Positions 49,041 through 60,446 of a stretch of 64,000 nucleotides of DNA are shown in pieces (position 1 is the stretch's first letter; the number at the start of each line of letters is the position of its first letter). A program made the position numbers and the translations under genes. Under the pieces are notes generated by a model. That model searched no databases. It was not told where the DNA came from and was given only the letters and a program-made list of their open reading frames with translations. The stretch spans positions 1 through 64,000 of the forward strand of contig SPJN01000014.1 in assembly GCA_006844605.1 (NCBI GenBank). The letters are read 5' to 3'. Origin of the DNA: Hyphomicrobiales bacterium (lineage in GTDB: Bacteria; Pseudomonadota; Alphaproteobacteria; SPJN01).

Positions 49041-50174
49041 TCAGCCTTCTGAACGCCCGCCGGTCCCTGCGGCGGACTGGGTAGCTGTTTGGGCAGCAGT
49101 TTGGGCAATGGTGCGTGTCAACAATTTGATATCGGCGCGTATGTCGGCAACGGCGTCGTTGCGGCCCTGCGCATCCTGTTCGATCAAGCGGGCCAAATGC
49201 GAATCTATCGCGGCCAAATGGCGGCGGGACTGGTCGTCACCTGATTGATCAGCCATACCTGCGATTTGTTCGCCCAGTTTGCCCATCATGCGGTCAGCTT
49301 CGACACGGCGTTCTTCGCTGCGCGCCAAGGTACGTTGCAGGGCATCAAGGCTTTCTGCGGTTTGTTCAAGCAAAGCCGCTACATAGGCAGGGACAGACGC
49401 GCCCTCGGCATCACCTACTACGGTGCCGCCACCTGATGACAGGCGCGTGCGGGCGGCCAGCCAATCTTCCAATTCGTTATAAAAGCGGTTTTGTGCGCCA
49501 CCAGCCTGCAGGTCGAGGAACCCCAGAACCAGGGAGCCTGCCAAACCGAACAAGGATGACGAAAAGGCGGTGCCCATACCATCAAGCGGTGCGGCTAACC
49601 CAGCCTTCAAATCTTCGAAAACGGTTGCAACATCGCCTGACCCAACTTGCAAGGTTGAGATCGTGTCCCCCACGGCACCAATGGTGCCTAAAAGGCCCCA
49701 GAACGTCCCCAGCAGGCCTAGAAAGATCAAAAGCCCTGACAGGTAGCGGGAAATGTCGCGTGCCTCATCCAGGCGGGCTGCAACGGAATCCAGGATGGAC
49801 CGTGTTGACACGGCAGACAGATGCCCATGCAGGGCACCGGTGCGGCTGTCGCGCAGCATATGCGCCATCGGCGCCAGCAGGACCGGTTGAAGCTTAGTTG
49901 AGGCGTCAACCGCTTCAGCTTCGTCATTAGTGTAGGTTTCCATCCAGCGGACTTCGCGGCCCAGAATGGATACTTGCCGGAAAACATAAATCAGACCGGC
50001 AACAAAGGCCCCGGCGATAAGGCCGTTCAGTGCAGGATTGGCGGCAAATGCGTCAATGATCGGGCTGATCAGGGCGCCAATAACCAGCGCCACAAGGATC
50101 AGAAACAATACCATACGCAGAATAAAGCGCCGCGGTTTTGTCAGTGCGACAGAGGCAAGATCAGCATCGCTCAT
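49041..50174 (-). CDS. MotA/TolQ/ExbB proton-channel family protein
   Basis: Two N-terminal TMs, then LSGLLIFLGLLGTFWGLLGTIGAVGDTIS and GMGTAFSSSLFGLAGSLVLGFLDLQ, C-terminal cytoplasmic coiled region. Confidence 0.85.
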   Translation of the reverse strand: MSDADLASVALTKPRRFILRMVLFLILVALVIGALISPIIDAFAANPALNGLIAGAFVAGLIYVFRQVSILGREVRWMETYTNDEAEAVDASTKLQPVLLAPMAHMLRDSRTGALHGHLSAVSTRSILDSVAARLDEARDISRYLSGLLIFLGLLGTFWGLLGTIGAVGDTISTLQVGSGDVATVFEDLKAGLAAPLDGMGTAFSSSLFGLAGSLVLGFLDLQAGGAQNRFYNELEDWLAARTRLSSGGGTVVGDAEGASVPAYVAALLEQTAESLDALQRTLARSEERRVEADRMMGKLGEQIAGMADQSGDDQSRRHLAAIDSHLARLIEQDAQGRNDAVADIRADIKLLTRTIAQTAAQTATQSAAGTGGRSEG

Positions 50175-50234
50175 ATCAGCCGTTCCTATGACTGGGCCCC
50201 ATGCAAGGAAAGCCGGGACGATTGATCGGGCGGT

Positions 50235-51344
50235 TTATTGGCCGCCGATAATGACCTGATCATGTACCTGACCACTGCGCGTGGCCTCTGCCCCACGGGC
50301 GCGGATTTTGATCCGGTCAGCAGAAATGCCGTTCTGAATCATGAAGTTGCGGACGGCCATGGTGCGGTCCAGCGACCGCTTGCGTGCGACGCGGCTGTCG
50401 CCATCGGAAGCAAATCCAATGATTTCAAACTGGCTGTTCTGGGCACTGATTTGCTGCATAACGGGGGCAAGACTGGAGCGGTCACCACCGGTCAGGTCCT
50501 GTTCGCGTTCCTGGAACTTGATGATCAGCAGGGGCGGCAAACCTGTCGGGGTCTGGGATGCTTCGATCAACAATTCACGCGTAAGGCCGATCGTGCCACT
50601 TTTCGCGCTGACCCGACGGATCAAACCATCTGATGATTTGTGATAGGCGGACGGCGCTTCGCTTATCCGGCGGGGCAGGCCATCGCCTGTGGTTTCCAAA
50701 ACGCGTTCTTGCTTTGCGGGAACCGGCGGTCGCCCATCGCGGGAATAGGCTGCAAGGCGGCGGGGCAATTCGCCCGAGGATGTGTCAACAGTTGTCCGGT
50801 CCAAATCAGGTGCCGGGGCTGCGCTATTGGTTGTCGGCATCGGACGTGCTTTTGCGCCGGCGCCAACCATCGTTGCCAATTGCTGACGATATTCACGTGT
50901 GCCTTGGGAATAGGGCAATTGGCCTGTGCGGCGCGCTTCATCAGTCATTTTGGGTGAGCCCAAAATCATGATGCGGTTATACCCTTCAGGGCCGCTGGGG
51001 GCCGGGAAATCTGCCATTGACGGTGCTGGGCTGTAGGTTGTTGTCGCCTGCACCGCAGGGGCAGGCGCTGCCATCGGTGTCGGTGCATAGCCATGTTGGG
51101 GCTGGGGCGCTGTGCCATAAGGGGCGGCAGCAGCAGGCCCGGTCTGGAAGGGGTAGCCCTGACCAGTTGCATAGGCCGCCGGATTGGTGGGTTGCTGGGC
51201 CGCCGGGGCCGCATCGTCCAACTGGTCCAAGGCACCATAGTTCACGATGACGCTTTGCGCCTGTGCCCCATAGCCTGAACCGATAAGAAGCGCGGTCGCG
51301 AAAGCCGCTTTGGAAATGAATGAAACCTTACGCGCTGTCATCAT
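50235..51344 (-). CDS. OmpA-family protein with Pro/Ala/Gln-rich linker
   Basis: Signal peptide (AAFATALLIGSGYGAQAQS), low-complexity PAQQP linker, C-terminal OmpA-like (FEIIGFASDGDSRVARKRSLDRTMAVRNFMIQNGISADRIKIRARG). Confidence 0.8.
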   Translation of the reverse strand: MMTARKVSFISKAAFATALLIGSGYGAQAQSVIVNYGALDQLDDAAPAAQQPTNPAAYATGQGYPFQTGPAAAAPYGTAPQPQHGYAPTPMAAPAPAVQATTTYSPAPSMADFPAPSGPEGYNRIMILGSPKMTDEARRTGQLPYSQGTREYRQQLATMVGAGAKARPMPTTNSAAPAPDLDRTTVDTSSGELPRRLAAYSRDGRPPVPAKQERVLETTGDGLPRRISEAPSAYHKSSDGLIRRVSAKSGTIGLTRELLIEASQTPTGLPPLLIIKFQEREQDLTGGDRSSLAPVMQQISAQNSQFEIIGFASDGDSRVARKRSLDRTMAVRNFMIQNGISADRIKIRARGAEATRSGQVHDQVIIGGQ

Positions 51345-51518
51345 GTTGAAGTCCCCGCTAACCACAGCAATTTGTGTGCCCTTGAAATTACAAATCAAGA
51401 GCTATCATAGCTGCAATAGTTACGGGATCAACAAGACCAAAGCAAGGCATACCGCGCCTAAGTGACGTTTCTGCAACAATAGAAATGATGGTTTAGCGTT
51501 TTGCAATTCGCTGGCGCT

Positions 51519-52325
51519 TTAGGTCAGCGGCCCCACATTGCGCAGTGCGCGGATAAAGGGCGTGTGTATTTCAGCGCTGGCGGCAACGATGTCGCCCGTT
51601 TCCAACATGGTGTTGGAGCTTTCAAAATCGGTAACAAGCCCCCCCGCTTCGCGAACCAGCAATAGGCCCGCGGCGATGTCCCATTTTTCAAGACCACGTT
51701 CCCAAAAACCTTCATACCGGCCAGCCGCCACATAGGCGAGGTCCAGCGCAGCAGAGCCAAAGCGTCGAATACCGGCAACCTGCGGCATCAGTTCGGCCTG
51801 TTCCTTCAGATGATGGCCGTGGCCTGTGGCGCGGTTGGCACAAGGAATGCCGGTCGCAAATACAGACTCCAGCATCTTTTTACGGGCTGATACGCGCAAA
51901 CGCCGATCATCCAAATAGGCACCCTTGCCTTTTTCTGCCCAGAAAAACTCATCTTTTACCGGGTCATAAATGCCCGCAGCGATGATTTTGCCTTCGCGTT
52001 CCAACCCGATGGAAATTGCAAAATGCGGGATGGAGTGCAGATAGTTCAAAGTGCCGTCCAAAGGATCGATAATCCAGCGAAATTCGTCGCTTTTGCCTTT
52101 GATCAGGCCGCGTTCTTCGACCAAAAAGCCGTAATCAGGGCGGGATTTGTGCAATTCCTCGATCAGGGTTTTTTCAGCCTTCAAATCCGCATTGGAGACA
52201 AAGTCCGCCGGCCCCTTGAGAGAGACTTGCAGATGCTCAACCTCGTTAAAGTCGCGGATCAGTCCGCGCCCGGCCTTGCGGGCGGCGTTGATCATGACAT
52301 TGATGGTGGAGGAACGATGCGCCAT
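51519..52325 (-). CDS. suhB: Inositol-1-monophosphatase family protein
   Basis: FLVEERGLIKG...FRWIIDPLDGTLNYLHSIPHFAISIGLE; WERGLEKWDIAAGLLLVREAGG. Confidence 0.93.
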   Translation of the reverse strand: MAHRSSTINVMINAARKAGRGLIRDFNEVEHLQVSLKGPADFVSNADLKAEKTLIEELHKSRPDYGFLVEERGLIKGKSDEFRWIIDPLDGTLNYLHSIPHFAISIGLEREGKIIAAGIYDPVKDEFFWAEKGKGAYLDDRRLRVSARKKMLESVFATGIPCANRATGHGHHLKEQAELMPQVAGIRRFGSAALDLAYVAAGRYEGFWERGLEKWDIAAGLLLVREAGGLVTDFESSNTMLETGDIVAASAEIHTPFIRALRNVGPLT

Positions 52326-52351
52326 CGAAAAGGATCCTGTAGATCGCGGGT

Positions 52352-52915
52352 TTAGTCCGCGCGTTTCAAATAAGTTGAATCTTCGGTGGCAATAACCACC
52401 TTTTCGCCGGTTTGAACGAATGGCGGCACCATAACGCGCAAGCCATTTTCCAGAATGGCGGGCTTGTACGATGCGGCGGCCGTCTGGCCCTTCACGGTCG
52501 GCTCAGTCTCGGTGATTTCCAGTGTCACCTGTTCGGGCAACTGAATGCCAATCGGCTCTTCCTCATGGGATTCAACGACGACCGTCATGCCGTCCTGCAA
52601 ATAGGCGGCGCGATCACCCAGAAAATCGAGCGGGATTTCGATCTGCTCGTAACTTTCAAGGTCCATGAATGTGGCCATGCCATCTGCATCAAACAGATAT
52701 TGATAATCTTTCTGCTCAAGGCGAACACGCTCAACATTTTCTGAAGCACGGAAGCGTTCGTTCAGCTTGCTGTTGTCGCGCAGGTTCTTCAACTCAACCT
52801 GAGCAAAGGCACCGCCCTTGCCGGGCTTTACTGACTGGATCTTAACTGCGACCCACAAACCGCCCTTGTGTTCAATCACATTGCCGGGGCGGATTTCATT
52901 GCCATTGATTCTCAT
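52352..52915 (-). CDS. efp: Elongation factor P
   Basis: [75 protein letters not shown]. Confidence 0.97.
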   Translation of the reverse strand: MRINGNEIRPGNVIEHKGGLWVAVKIQSVKPGKGGAFAQVELKNLRDNSKLNERFRASENVERVRLEQKDYQYLFDADGMATFMDLESYEQIEIPLDFLGDRAAYLQDGMTVVVESHEEEPIGIQLPEQVTLEITETEPTVKGQTAAASYKPAILENGLRVMVPPFVQTGEKVVIATEDSTYLKRAD

Positions 52916-53014
52916 GTCAATTGATCCATCAAACTTGGAAATCGGAAATTGGCGCGGACGCTAACAGCCCTAATCGGCCAAGTCCATGCGGCGATTATGC
53001 GGCCCCATGGTCTG

Positions 53015-53695
53015 TTATGCGCCCTCAAACACCTCGTCACAAATTTTGTTCAGCGCCTCGACGGCAGCTTTGGGCCCGTCTTGATGCGCCCAAACCCCTG
53101 ATGAAACGGCCAGAAAATCTGCGCCAGCCTCAACAACGGGGCGGGCATTGTCGGGCGTGATGCCGCCAATGGCGACTTGCGGCACTTCCATTACGCTGGC
53201 CCACCAGCGCAGCAGCTCAAGCTCTGCCTTGGCTTTGGGGTCCTTTGTGGGTGTGTCAAAGAACGCGCCAAAGGCAACATAATCTGCGCCTTGTTCGCCT
53301 GCGGTCATGGCAAGGTGGCGGCTGTCATGGCAGGTCACGCCGATAATGGCATCCGGCCCCAGCAAGGTACGGGCTTCTTTATATGGTGTGTCTTCCTGCC
53401 CAACATGGGCACCGTCCGCATCGACAGCAGCGGCCAGGTCAGGGCGGTCATTGATCAAAACCGCAACATCATGGGCGTGGGCGATTGGCATTAATGCCTG
53501 CGCGGCGGCCTTGATGATGTCGTCGGGCTGGTCTTTCAGGCGGATTTGCAGGCAGGCGACATCGCCGCCAGACAGGGCCTGTTCCAACTGGGCCGGAAAA
53601 TCGTCATCGATTTGCGGCGGGGTAATAAGATAAAGGCGGCAACGGAAATTATCCGCCACCGCCACTTCATCTTGTTTTTTAGCTGTGCGTGCCAT
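53015..53695 (-). CDS. thiE: Thiamine-phosphate synthase family protein
   Basis: [54 protein letters not shown]...[14 protein letters not shown]...[33 protein letters not shown] overlap with fba. Confidence 0.88.
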   Translation of the reverse strand: MARTAKKQDEVAVADNFRCRLYLITPPQIDDDFPAQLEQALSGGDVACLQIRLKDQPDDIIKAAAQALMPIAHAHDVAVLINDRPDLAAAVDADGAHVGQEDTPYKEARTLLGPDAIIGVTCHDSRHLAMTAGEQGADYVAFGAFFDTPTKDPKAKAELELLRWWASVMEVPQVAIGGITPDNARPVVEAGADFLAVSSGVWAHQDGPKAAVEALNKICDEVFEGA

Positions 53696-54726
53696 TAGGC
53701 GGCAGCTTGACCGGCCTGCTCGGTTGCTTCTGACCATTCGCCAGCAGCGGCAAGGCCGTTCATGCGGGCGCGATGGGCAAAGGCAGCCTGTGCAGCGGCA
53801 ACATTTTCAGTTTGACCCTGCCATGCTTTCAGGGCGGCTTGTTGCAGGGCGCGACCATATGAGAAAGTCAGCCCCCAAGGCAGATCATAGCCTGCATTCA
53901 TGGCATTCAAATGGGCGGTGGCTTCTTCGTCTGACTGACCGCCGGACAGGAAGGCAATGCCTGCAACCGCGGAAGGTACGTGACGTTTCAGCGTGGCAAC
54001 GGTACGTGCGGCCACTTCTTCAACGCCCGCGCGGGTCGGTGCATCTGTGCCTGAGATGACCATGTTCGGCTTAAGAACAGTGCCTTCAAGGTAGACGCGC
54101 TGGTTGTACAGTTCCTGATAAAGCTCAGACAGGGCCCAGCCGGTGACATCATCGCACACATCGATAGAATGGCTGCCATCCATGATCACTTCAGGTTCCA
54201 CGATCGGCACAATGCCTGCTTCTTGACAAAGCGCAGCATAACGGGCCAGCGCGTGGGTGTTGGCGCGAATGCAGCTGTAGGAAGGGATACCATCTGCAAT
54301 ATTGATCACGGCGCGCCACTTGGCGAAGCCTGCGCCCAATTCACGGTATTCAGCCAAACGATCACGCAGGCCATCAAGACCTTCGGTCACTTGTTCGCCG
54401 GGGCAACCGGGAAGGTCCTTGGCACCGGCATCAACCTTGATGCCGGGAACTGCGCCTTTTGAGGCGATCAGGTCGCGCAGCGCGGTGCCATCGGCAGCGT
54501 TCTGGCGGATGGTTTCGTCAAACAGGATAACGCCTGAAATTGCCTCGTCGAAGCCATCGGCGCGGAACAGCATTTCGCGGTAATCGCGGCGGCTGTCTTC
54601 TGTTGATTCGGTGTTGATTTGATCGAACCGCTTTTTGATGGTGCCGGTGCTTTCATCGGCGGCCAAAATCCCCTTGCCGGGGGTCATCATCTGGGCGGCG
54701 ATTTCTTCAAGCCGTGCCTTATCCAT
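53695..54726 (-). CDS. fba: Class I fructose-bisphosphate aldolase
   Basis: [71 protein letters not shown]. Confidence 0.96.
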   Translation of the reverse strand: MDKARLEEIAAQMMTPGKGILAADESTGTIKKRFDQINTESTEDSRRDYREMLFRADGFDEAISGVILFDETIRQNAADGTALRDLIASKGAVPGIKVDAGAKDLPGCPGEQVTEGLDGLRDRLAEYRELGAGFAKWRAVINIADGIPSYSCIRANTHALARYAALCQEAGIVPIVEPEVIMDGSHSIDVCDDVTGWALSELYQELYNQRVYLEGTVLKPNMVISGTDAPTRAGVEEVAARTVATLKRHVPSAVAGIAFLSGGQSDEEATAHLNAMNAGYDLPWGLTFSYGRALQQAALKAWQGQTENVAAAQAAFAHRARMNGLAAAGEWSEATEQAGQAAA

Positions 54727-54767
54727 TTTATATCTCCTTCTTCGGAAAATTGTGTTTCGGCAGCATG

Positions 54768-55964
54768 TTATTTTTCAAGCGCTGCAACACCGGGCAGGGT
54801 TTTGCCTTCAAGCCACTCAAGGAAGGCACCACCTGCGGTCGAAACATAAGTAAAGTTTTCATAAACATTGCCGGCGTGATTTATCGCGGCCACCGTATCG
54901 CCGCCGCCAGCAATGGCTTTCAAGCGACCGGCCTTGGCCAGCATCCCTACATGGCGCAGGGTGATGGTTGTGGCGGTATCAAATGGGGGGGTTTCAAACG
55001 CGCCCAGCGGGCCATTCCAGACAACAGTCTTGGCCCCTTCAAAGCGAATGCCGAATTCAGCAACAGAACTGGTGCCCGCATCAAGGATCATCCCATCATC
55101 CGGGGTTTGATCCGCGGCAAGTGTCATGCTCTTCGTATTGGGGGCCAGTTCCTTGGCGACCACACCGTCAACGGGCAGCACAATTTCACAGCCCTTTGTG
55201 CCCGCTTCGTTCAGAATTTCCAGGGCAAGGCCCTTCAGGTCCGGCTCATGCAGGCTTTTGCCGACGGGCATACCGCGTGCGGCCAGGAATGTGTTGGCCA
55301 TGGCACCACCGATCAACAGGTGGTCTACCTTGCCGACAAGGTTTTTCAGCAATTCGATTTTGCTTGAGACTTTGGCACCGCCGACAACGGCGACAACCGG
55401 GCGTTCAGGATTGCCAAGCGCGGCGTCCAGTGCCTCAAGCTCTTTTTGCATGGCGCGTCCAGCAACCGACGGCAACGTGCGGGCAATGCCCTCGGTTGAG
55501 CCATGGGCGCGATGCGCAGCAGAAAAGGCGTCATTGACATACAGGTCGCCATTGGCAGCCAGTGCCTTGGCAAATTCAGGATCATTGGTTTCTTCGCCGG
55601 CATGGAAGCGTGTGTTTTCCAGCACCAGCACGTCGCCGTCGTTCATGGCGTTTACGGCGGTGGCGGCGGTTTCACCAATGCAGTCGGCGGCAAAGCCGAC
55701 AGGTTGGCCCAAAAGCTCGCCCAAGGCGGTGGCGACGGGGGCCAAGGACATGTCCGGGTTGGGCTGGCCTTTTGGACGCCCAAAATGACTGAGGGCAATG
55801 ACTTTTGCGCCATTGCCCACCAGTTCTTTAATCGTCGGCAGCACACGGTCCAGACGTGTTGTGTCTGTGATCGCGCCGTCCTTCATGGGAACGTTTAGAT
55901 CAAGCCGAACAAGCACCCGCTTGCCCGTAACATCGAGAGTATCAAGCGTATTATATCCGGCCAT
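54768..55964 (-). CDS. pgk: Phosphoglycerate kinase
   Basis: [66 protein letters not shown]. Confidence 0.98.
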   Translation of the reverse strand: MAGYNTLDTLDVTGKRVLVRLDLNVPMKDGAITDTTRLDRVLPTIKELVGNGAKVIALSHFGRPKGQPNPDMSLAPVATALGELLGQPVGFAADCIGETAATAVNAMNDGDVLVLENTRFHAGEETNDPEFAKALAANGDLYVNDAFSAAHRAHGSTEGIARTLPSVAGRAMQKELEALDAALGNPERPVVAVVGGAKVSSKIELLKNLVGKVDHLLIGGAMANTFLAARGMPVGKSLHEPDLKGLALEILNEAGTKGCEIVLPVDGVVAKELAPNTKSMTLAADQTPDDGMILDAGTSSVAEFGIRFEGAKTVVWNGPLGAFETPPFDTATTITLRHVGMLAKAGRLKAIAGGGDTVAAINHAGNVYENFTYVSTAGGAFLEWLEGKTLPGVAALEK

Positions 55965-56009
55965 GATCAGTCCTATCTTCTATCGCTAAGGTGCGTGCCT
56001 TGTTGCGGT

Positions 56010-56095
56010 GGTTGCTTAAAGCGCGCACCCTATTGTGTGATGGTCGCTTATAGCGCGCACCTTATTGTGATGGCCGCTTACAGCGCGCCCATTGC
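56010..56095. repeat. Degenerate ~30-bp tandem repeat covering the gap stop codon and the gap-pgk intergenic region
   Basis: GGTTGCTTAAAGCGCGCACCCTATTGTGTGAT / GGTCGCTTATAGCGCGCACCTTATTGTGAT / GGCCGCTTACAGCGCGCCCATTGCAA, plus a more degenerate copy at 55983-56009. Confidence 0.85.
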
Positions 56096-57097
56096 AACGG
56101 CTGTGTCTGACATACGGTTGGAAAAACCCCATTCATTGTCATACCAGCTCAACACACGCACCAGACGGCCTTCGATCACCTGCGTCTGTGTCAGGTCGAA
56201 GGTTGAAGAATTCGGGTTGTGATTGAAGTCAACAGATACCAGCGGACCATCAGACACGCCAAGCACGCCCTTAAGCGGGCCATTGGCAGCGGCGGTGATC
56301 GCTTCGTTTACTTCTTCGATTGTGGTGTCACGACCGGCATCAAATACCAAGTCGATCATGGACACATTCGGGGTCGGTACGCGAACGGCTGTGCCGTCCA
56401 GCTTGCCCTGCAATTCAGGCAGCACAAGGCCAACCGCGCGGGCAGCACCGGTTGATGTGGGGATCATGGACAGAGCAGCGGCACGGCCACGGCGCAGGTC
56501 AGAATGCATCACATCAAGGCTGGGCTGATCGCCAGTATAGGCATGAACGGTGGTCATGAAGCCCCGTTCAATCCCGATCAGGTTGTTCAAAATTTGAGCA
56601 ACAGGGGCCAAGCAGTTTGTTGTGCATGACGCGTTGGAAACAACCGTGTGGCTGGCTTCCAGCTGGTCATGGTTCACACCATAAACAACGGTCAGGTCTG
56701 CATTGGTGGCAGGTGCTGAAACCAGAACCTTTTTGGCACCGGCATTGATGTGGCCGCTGGCTTTTTCCTTGGATGTGAAAATGCCTGTGCATTCCATCAC
56801 AATGTCTGCACCCAGATCGCCCCAAGGCAGATCGGCAGGATTACGTTCGGCAGCAACCTTGATCTTGCCTGATGACCAGCCATTGCGTGACAGCTCAATC
56901 GTGTCACCATCAACGGTGACATCACCGGGGAAGCCGCCGTGAACTGAATCATAGCGCAGCAGATGGGCATTGGTTTCAACCGGGCCCAGATCGTTGATGC
57001 CGACAACTTCAATATCGGTGCGGCCTGATTCAGCAATGGCGCGCAGTACGTTCCGGCCAATACGACCAAAACCATTAATCCCAACACGTACAGTCAT
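56078..57097 (-). CDS. gap: Glyceraldehyde-3-phosphate dehydrogenase
   Basis: [53 protein letters not shown]. Confidence 0.98.
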   Translation of the reverse strand: MTVRVGINGFGRIGRNVLRAIAESGRTDIEVVGINDLGPVETNAHLLRYDSVHGGFPGDVTVDGDTIELSRNGWSSGKIKVAAERNPADLPWGDLGADIVMECTGIFTSKEKASGHINAGAKKVLVSAPATNADLTVVYGVNHDQLEASHTVVSNASCTTNCLAPVAQILNNLIGIERGFMTTVHAYTGDQPSLDVMHSDLRRGRAAALSMIPTSTGAARAVGLVLPELQGKLDGTAVRVPTPNVSMIDLVFDAGRDTTIEEVNEAITAAANGPLKGVLGVSDGPLVSVDFNHNPNSSTFDLTQTQVIEGRLVRVLSWYDNEWGFSNRMSDTAVAMGAL

Positions 57098-57138
57098 GTG
57101 TTCTTTCCTTCCTACTCGGATGCCTTTTTAGAGGGGTT

Positions 57139-59136
57139 TTAAAGGCGGGCGCGGGCTTCTTTCACCACCCGCTCCACTGTGATGTCAAAATGTTTGTATA
57201 GATCACCGGCCGGGGCACTGGCGCCGAATGTGTCGATGCCAACAAATGCACCGTTCGAGCCCAAAATGCGTTCCCAGCCAAAGCTTATGCCGGCTTCAAC
57301 CGCAACGCGGATGGTGCCGTCAGCGCCAAGCAATGCGGCTTTATCGGTGTCGTTCAGCAACTCCCAGCAAGGTAGGGAGACAACGCGGGTCGGCACGCCA
57401 TCAGCTTCAAGCTGTTGGGCAGCGTCGACGGCCAATTGCAATTCTGTGCCTGTGCCAATCAATACGACTTTTGCGTCGCTGCTGGCTTCGCGAATGACAT
57501 AACCACCCTTGGCGCACAGATTATCGTCTGTGTGCGTGGTGCGCAGTGCCGGAACACCCTGACGTGACAGGGCCAGAACTGACGGGCCATCCGTGCGCTT
57601 CAGCGCCACTTCCCAGCATTCGGCAGTTTCAACTGCGTCAGCGGGGCGGAATACGGCCACATTCGGCATGGCGCGCAGGCTGGCGACATGCTCAACCGGC
57701 TGATGGGTCGGGCCATCTTCGCCAAGCCCGATGGAATCATGGGTCATGACATAAACAACGCGCTGGCCCATCAGGGCGGACAGGCGGATAGACGGACGGC
57801 AATAGTCCGTAAAGACAAGGAATGTCCCGCCATAAGGGATCAGGCCCCCATGCAGGGCAATGCCGTTCATGGCAGCTGCCATGCCATGCTCACGCACGCC
57901 GTAATGGACATAGCGGCCAGTGAAATCGGTTGAGCTGACAATGCCCATATCACCTGATTTCGTGTTGTTGGAGCCGGTCAGGTCAGCTGAGCCACCAATT
58001 GTTTCAACAACAACCGGATTGATGACATCAAGCGCATTTTGGCTTGAGGCACGGGTTGCCAGCTTAGGCAGGTCTTCGGCCAACTGCTTTTTGTATGAAT
58101 TGATGGTCTCGTCCAGGCCCGCAGGCAGATTACCTGCCTGTGTACGGTCCCAAAGGGCGCGGGCATCAGCGTCAAGGCCATCAAGGCGGGCTTCCCACGC
58201 CTTGCGGGATGCTTGTGAGCGGGCACCGGCGGCACGCCACTGATCCAGAACTGCGGTGGGCACTTCAAACGGACCATAAGGCCAGTCAAGCTGTGCGCGC
58301 GTGGCAGTGATTTCGTCATCGCCTAGGGGGGCACCATGGGTTGAGGATGTGCCCTGCTTGTTGGGAGAGCCATAGCCGATCACAGTTTTGCAGGCGATCA
58401 GTGTCGGCTGGTTCGTATTGGCCTTGGCGTCGCTGATGGCTTTCGACACAGCGGCAACATCATGGCCATCACAGGCAATAACCTGCCAGCCTGAGGCTGC
58501 AAAGCGGCCTAATTGGTCATCTGACACGGTCAGGTCGGTCGGGCCGTCAATTGAAATGCCGTTGTCATCAAACAGAACGATCAGCTTGTCCAATTTCATG
58601 TGGCCAGCCATAGAAATGGCTTCATGGCTGATGCCTTCCATCAGGCACCCATCGCCAGCCAGTGCATAGGTGTAATGGTCAACCACGTCATCGCCATAGC
58701 GCGCAGCCTGCAGCTTTTCTGCAAGGGCCATGCCGACAGCGGTGGCAATACCCTGACCCAGCGGGCCAGTCGTTGTTTCAATGCCGTTCGCTTCGCCATA
58801 TTCGGGATGGCCAGCGGTTTTGGCACCTATCTGGCGGAAATTCTTGATCTGATCGAGGGTCATATCCTCATAGCCTGTCAGGTAAAGCAGGCTGTAAAGC
58901 AGCATGGAGCCATGACCGGCAGACAGAATGAAACGGTCACGATCGGGCCAGAACGGCGCGGTCGGATCATATTTCAAATGTTCGGAAAATAGCACCGCAG
59001 CAACATCTGCCATGCCCATCGGCATGCCCGGATGGCCAGAGTTCGCTTGTTGCACGGCATCCATGCTTAGGGCACGGATGGCATTGGCCATAGCGCGTAA
59101 ATCGTAGTTCGTCGCAGCGGGGGACTGATCAGTCAT
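57139..59136 (-). CDS. tkt: Transketolase
   Basis: [69 protein letters not shown]; start at [10 protein letters not shown]. Confidence 0.97.
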   Translation of the reverse strand: MTDQSPAATNYDLRAMANAIRALSMDAVQQANSGHPGMPMGMADVAAVLFSEHLKYDPTAPFWPDRDRFILSAGHGSMLLYSLLYLTGYEDMTLDQIKNFRQIGAKTAGHPEYGEANGIETTTGPLGQGIATAVGMALAEKLQAARYGDDVVDHYTYALAGDGCLMEGISHEAISMAGHMKLDKLIVLFDDNGISIDGPTDLTVSDDQLGRFAASGWQVIACDGHDVAAVSKAISDAKANTNQPTLIACKTVIGYGSPNKQGTSSTHGAPLGDDEITATRAQLDWPYGPFEVPTAVLDQWRAAGARSQASRKAWEARLDGLDADARALWDRTQAGNLPAGLDETINSYKKQLAEDLPKLATRASSQNALDVINPVVVETIGGSADLTGSNNTKSGDMGIVSSTDFTGRYVHYGVREHGMAAAMNGIALHGGLIPYGGTFLVFTDYCRPSIRLSALMGQRVVYVMTHDSIGLGEDGPTHQPVEHVASLRAMPNVAVFRPADAVETAECWEVALKRTDGPSVLALSRQGVPALRTTHTDDNLCAKGGYVIREASSDAKVVLIGTGTELQLAVDAAQQLEADGVPTRVVSLPCWELLNDTDKAALLGADGTIRVAVEAGISFGWERILGSNGAFVGIDTFGASAPAGDLYKHFDITVERVVKEARARL

Positions 59137-59386
59137 ATGCAGGTTCCGGTATGCAGAAGTCCCAGGACGTTGGTCCCGGCGGACTTCCCAAAAAAGTAAC
59201 GGCAAAATTTGAGGGCAAAACCATAGAAGGCCACTTGCGCGGCGCAGAATGCCCCGCTTGGTTTATAAAGGCAATAGACAGAGGCGGTTCAGGGGCGATT
59301 CAGGGAAAAATGCGGCATTATTACGCCCGTCACGCTCTATAAAACATCGTCGATACGTTCTGGACGGGCGCGATCGGTTTTGACGC

Positions 59387-59414
59387 TTGACCTGATCGGT
59401 GGCGCGCTTATCGT
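59387..59414 (+). promoter_or_regulatory. sigma70-type promoter upstream of the DUF4164-like gene/zapA
   Basis: TTGACC-16 nt-TATCGT. Confidence 0.5.
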
Positions 59415-59453
59415 GACGACTCAGTGGATATTGACGATCAACAGGGTAATTTT

Positions 59454-59855
59454 ATGAGCGATACAGGCATTGAAGCGGTGCAGGAACGGCTGGGAACAGC
59501 CCTTTCTCGTCTTGAAAAAGCGTCAGAGGCAGCGATTGCCACCTTGGCGGCCGAACGTAAGAACGCGGCTGAACAGGCACAGAGCGCGCAAAAGGGTGAT
59601 GCCGCCCTTGTTGAGGTAGAAGAGGCGTTGGCCGCAGCCGAGCTTGAAAATGAAGAGCTAACTAAGGAAAACAAGGCCCTAGCCACCCTTGTTGAGCAGG
59701 TGGAAAACCGCCTGAATGCGGCGATTGACGCGGTTGAGGCGGTTTTGGACGGTGCCGAAGAAAGCGCAGATGATGATGCCAATGACGACGGCAGTGACGC
59801 CGCCGATCAAGGCGAAGAAGAGGACCAGTCGGCCCTGTTCGAAGAATCGGCCTGA
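59454..59855 (+). CDS. Small acidic coiled-coil protein (DUF4164-like)
   Basis: Continuous coiled coil (VQERLGTALSRLEKASEAAIATLAAERKNAAEQAQ...) with acidic tail; directly upstream of zapA. Confidence 0.65.
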   Translation: MSDTGIEAVQERLGTALSRLEKASEAAIATLAAERKNAAEQAQSAQKGDAALVEVEEALAAAELENEELTKENKALATLVEQVENRLNAAIDAVEAVLDGAEESADDDANDDGSDAADQGEEEDQSALFEESA

Positions 59856-59877
59856 TTGCAGTTAGGAACCCTACGCT

Positions 59878-60195
59878 ATGGCGCAAGTGAATATTTCCAT
59901 CAATGGTCGCAGTTTTCCCATGACATGCGAGCCGGGCGATGAAGGTAAGTTGAAAGACCTTGCCCGTTATGTGGATTCACACGTTGCTAACCATGTTCAA
60001 AATGTCGGGCAGGTGGGCGATGCGCGCCTGTTTTTGATGGCTGCGCTGACAATTGCAGCGGAATTGGGCGATGCAGTGGGCCAGTTGGAAGACATGCAGC
60101 ATGGCCTTGCCATGGGCGAAGAGGCCGCCGCAGCCCTTGATGAAGCAGCGCGGCGCATCGACACGTTATCGCAGAAGGTTGAGGCAACAGCCTGA
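59878..60195 (+). CDS. zapA: Cell division protein ZapA
   Basis: MAQVNISINGRSFPMTCEPGDEGKLKDLARYVDSHVANHVQNVGQVGDARLFLMAALTIAAELGDAV. Confidence 0.93.
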   Translation: MAQVNISINGRSFPMTCEPGDEGKLKDLARYVDSHVANHVQNVGQVGDARLFLMAALTIAAELGDAVGQLEDMQHGLAMGEEAAAALDEAARRIDTLSQKVEATA

Positions 60196-60238
60196 CTTCC
60201 CCCTGCTTTTCCTGATAGAATAGCCTATATATTAAATA

Positions 60239-60412
60239 GTGTAGTGGTGCTGCGGCATGCGTTATGACCGCTATCATCCCGGGGACCATAACTATCCTTA
60301 GGGAGCTGTCCCTGCCTTGGTCCGTGGACCTTGGCATCACGGCGCCCACCTGACTTGTCAGGTTCCAGGGGTTGAAACTTTGGTCAGACGGTGTTCGTGG
60401 CCCACTATACTT
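60239..60412 (+). ncRNA. ssrS: 6S RNA
   Basis: Syntenic position zapA - 6S - ygfA; TATATT -10 at 60227; terminal stem GTGTAGTGG...CCACTATAC; long imperfect hairpin with CC/GG-rich arms; ends approximate. Confidence 0.82.
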
Positions 60413-60446
60413 TCTAATTCGTCACTCCTTTGCCGAAAGGGTTGTG

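Noticed and set aside
48046-50174. Zorya anti-phage system (ZorAB-like pair)
   Set aside because: MotA-like and MotB/OmpA-like proteins are present, but the MotA-like protein lacks the very long ZorA tail and there is no ZorC/ZorD/ZorE. The neighbours are housekeeping genes (suhB, efp).
55983-56095. CRISPR-like array
   Set aside because: Units are directly adjacent, degenerate and without unique spacers. They derive from the gap 3' end and there are no cas genes.
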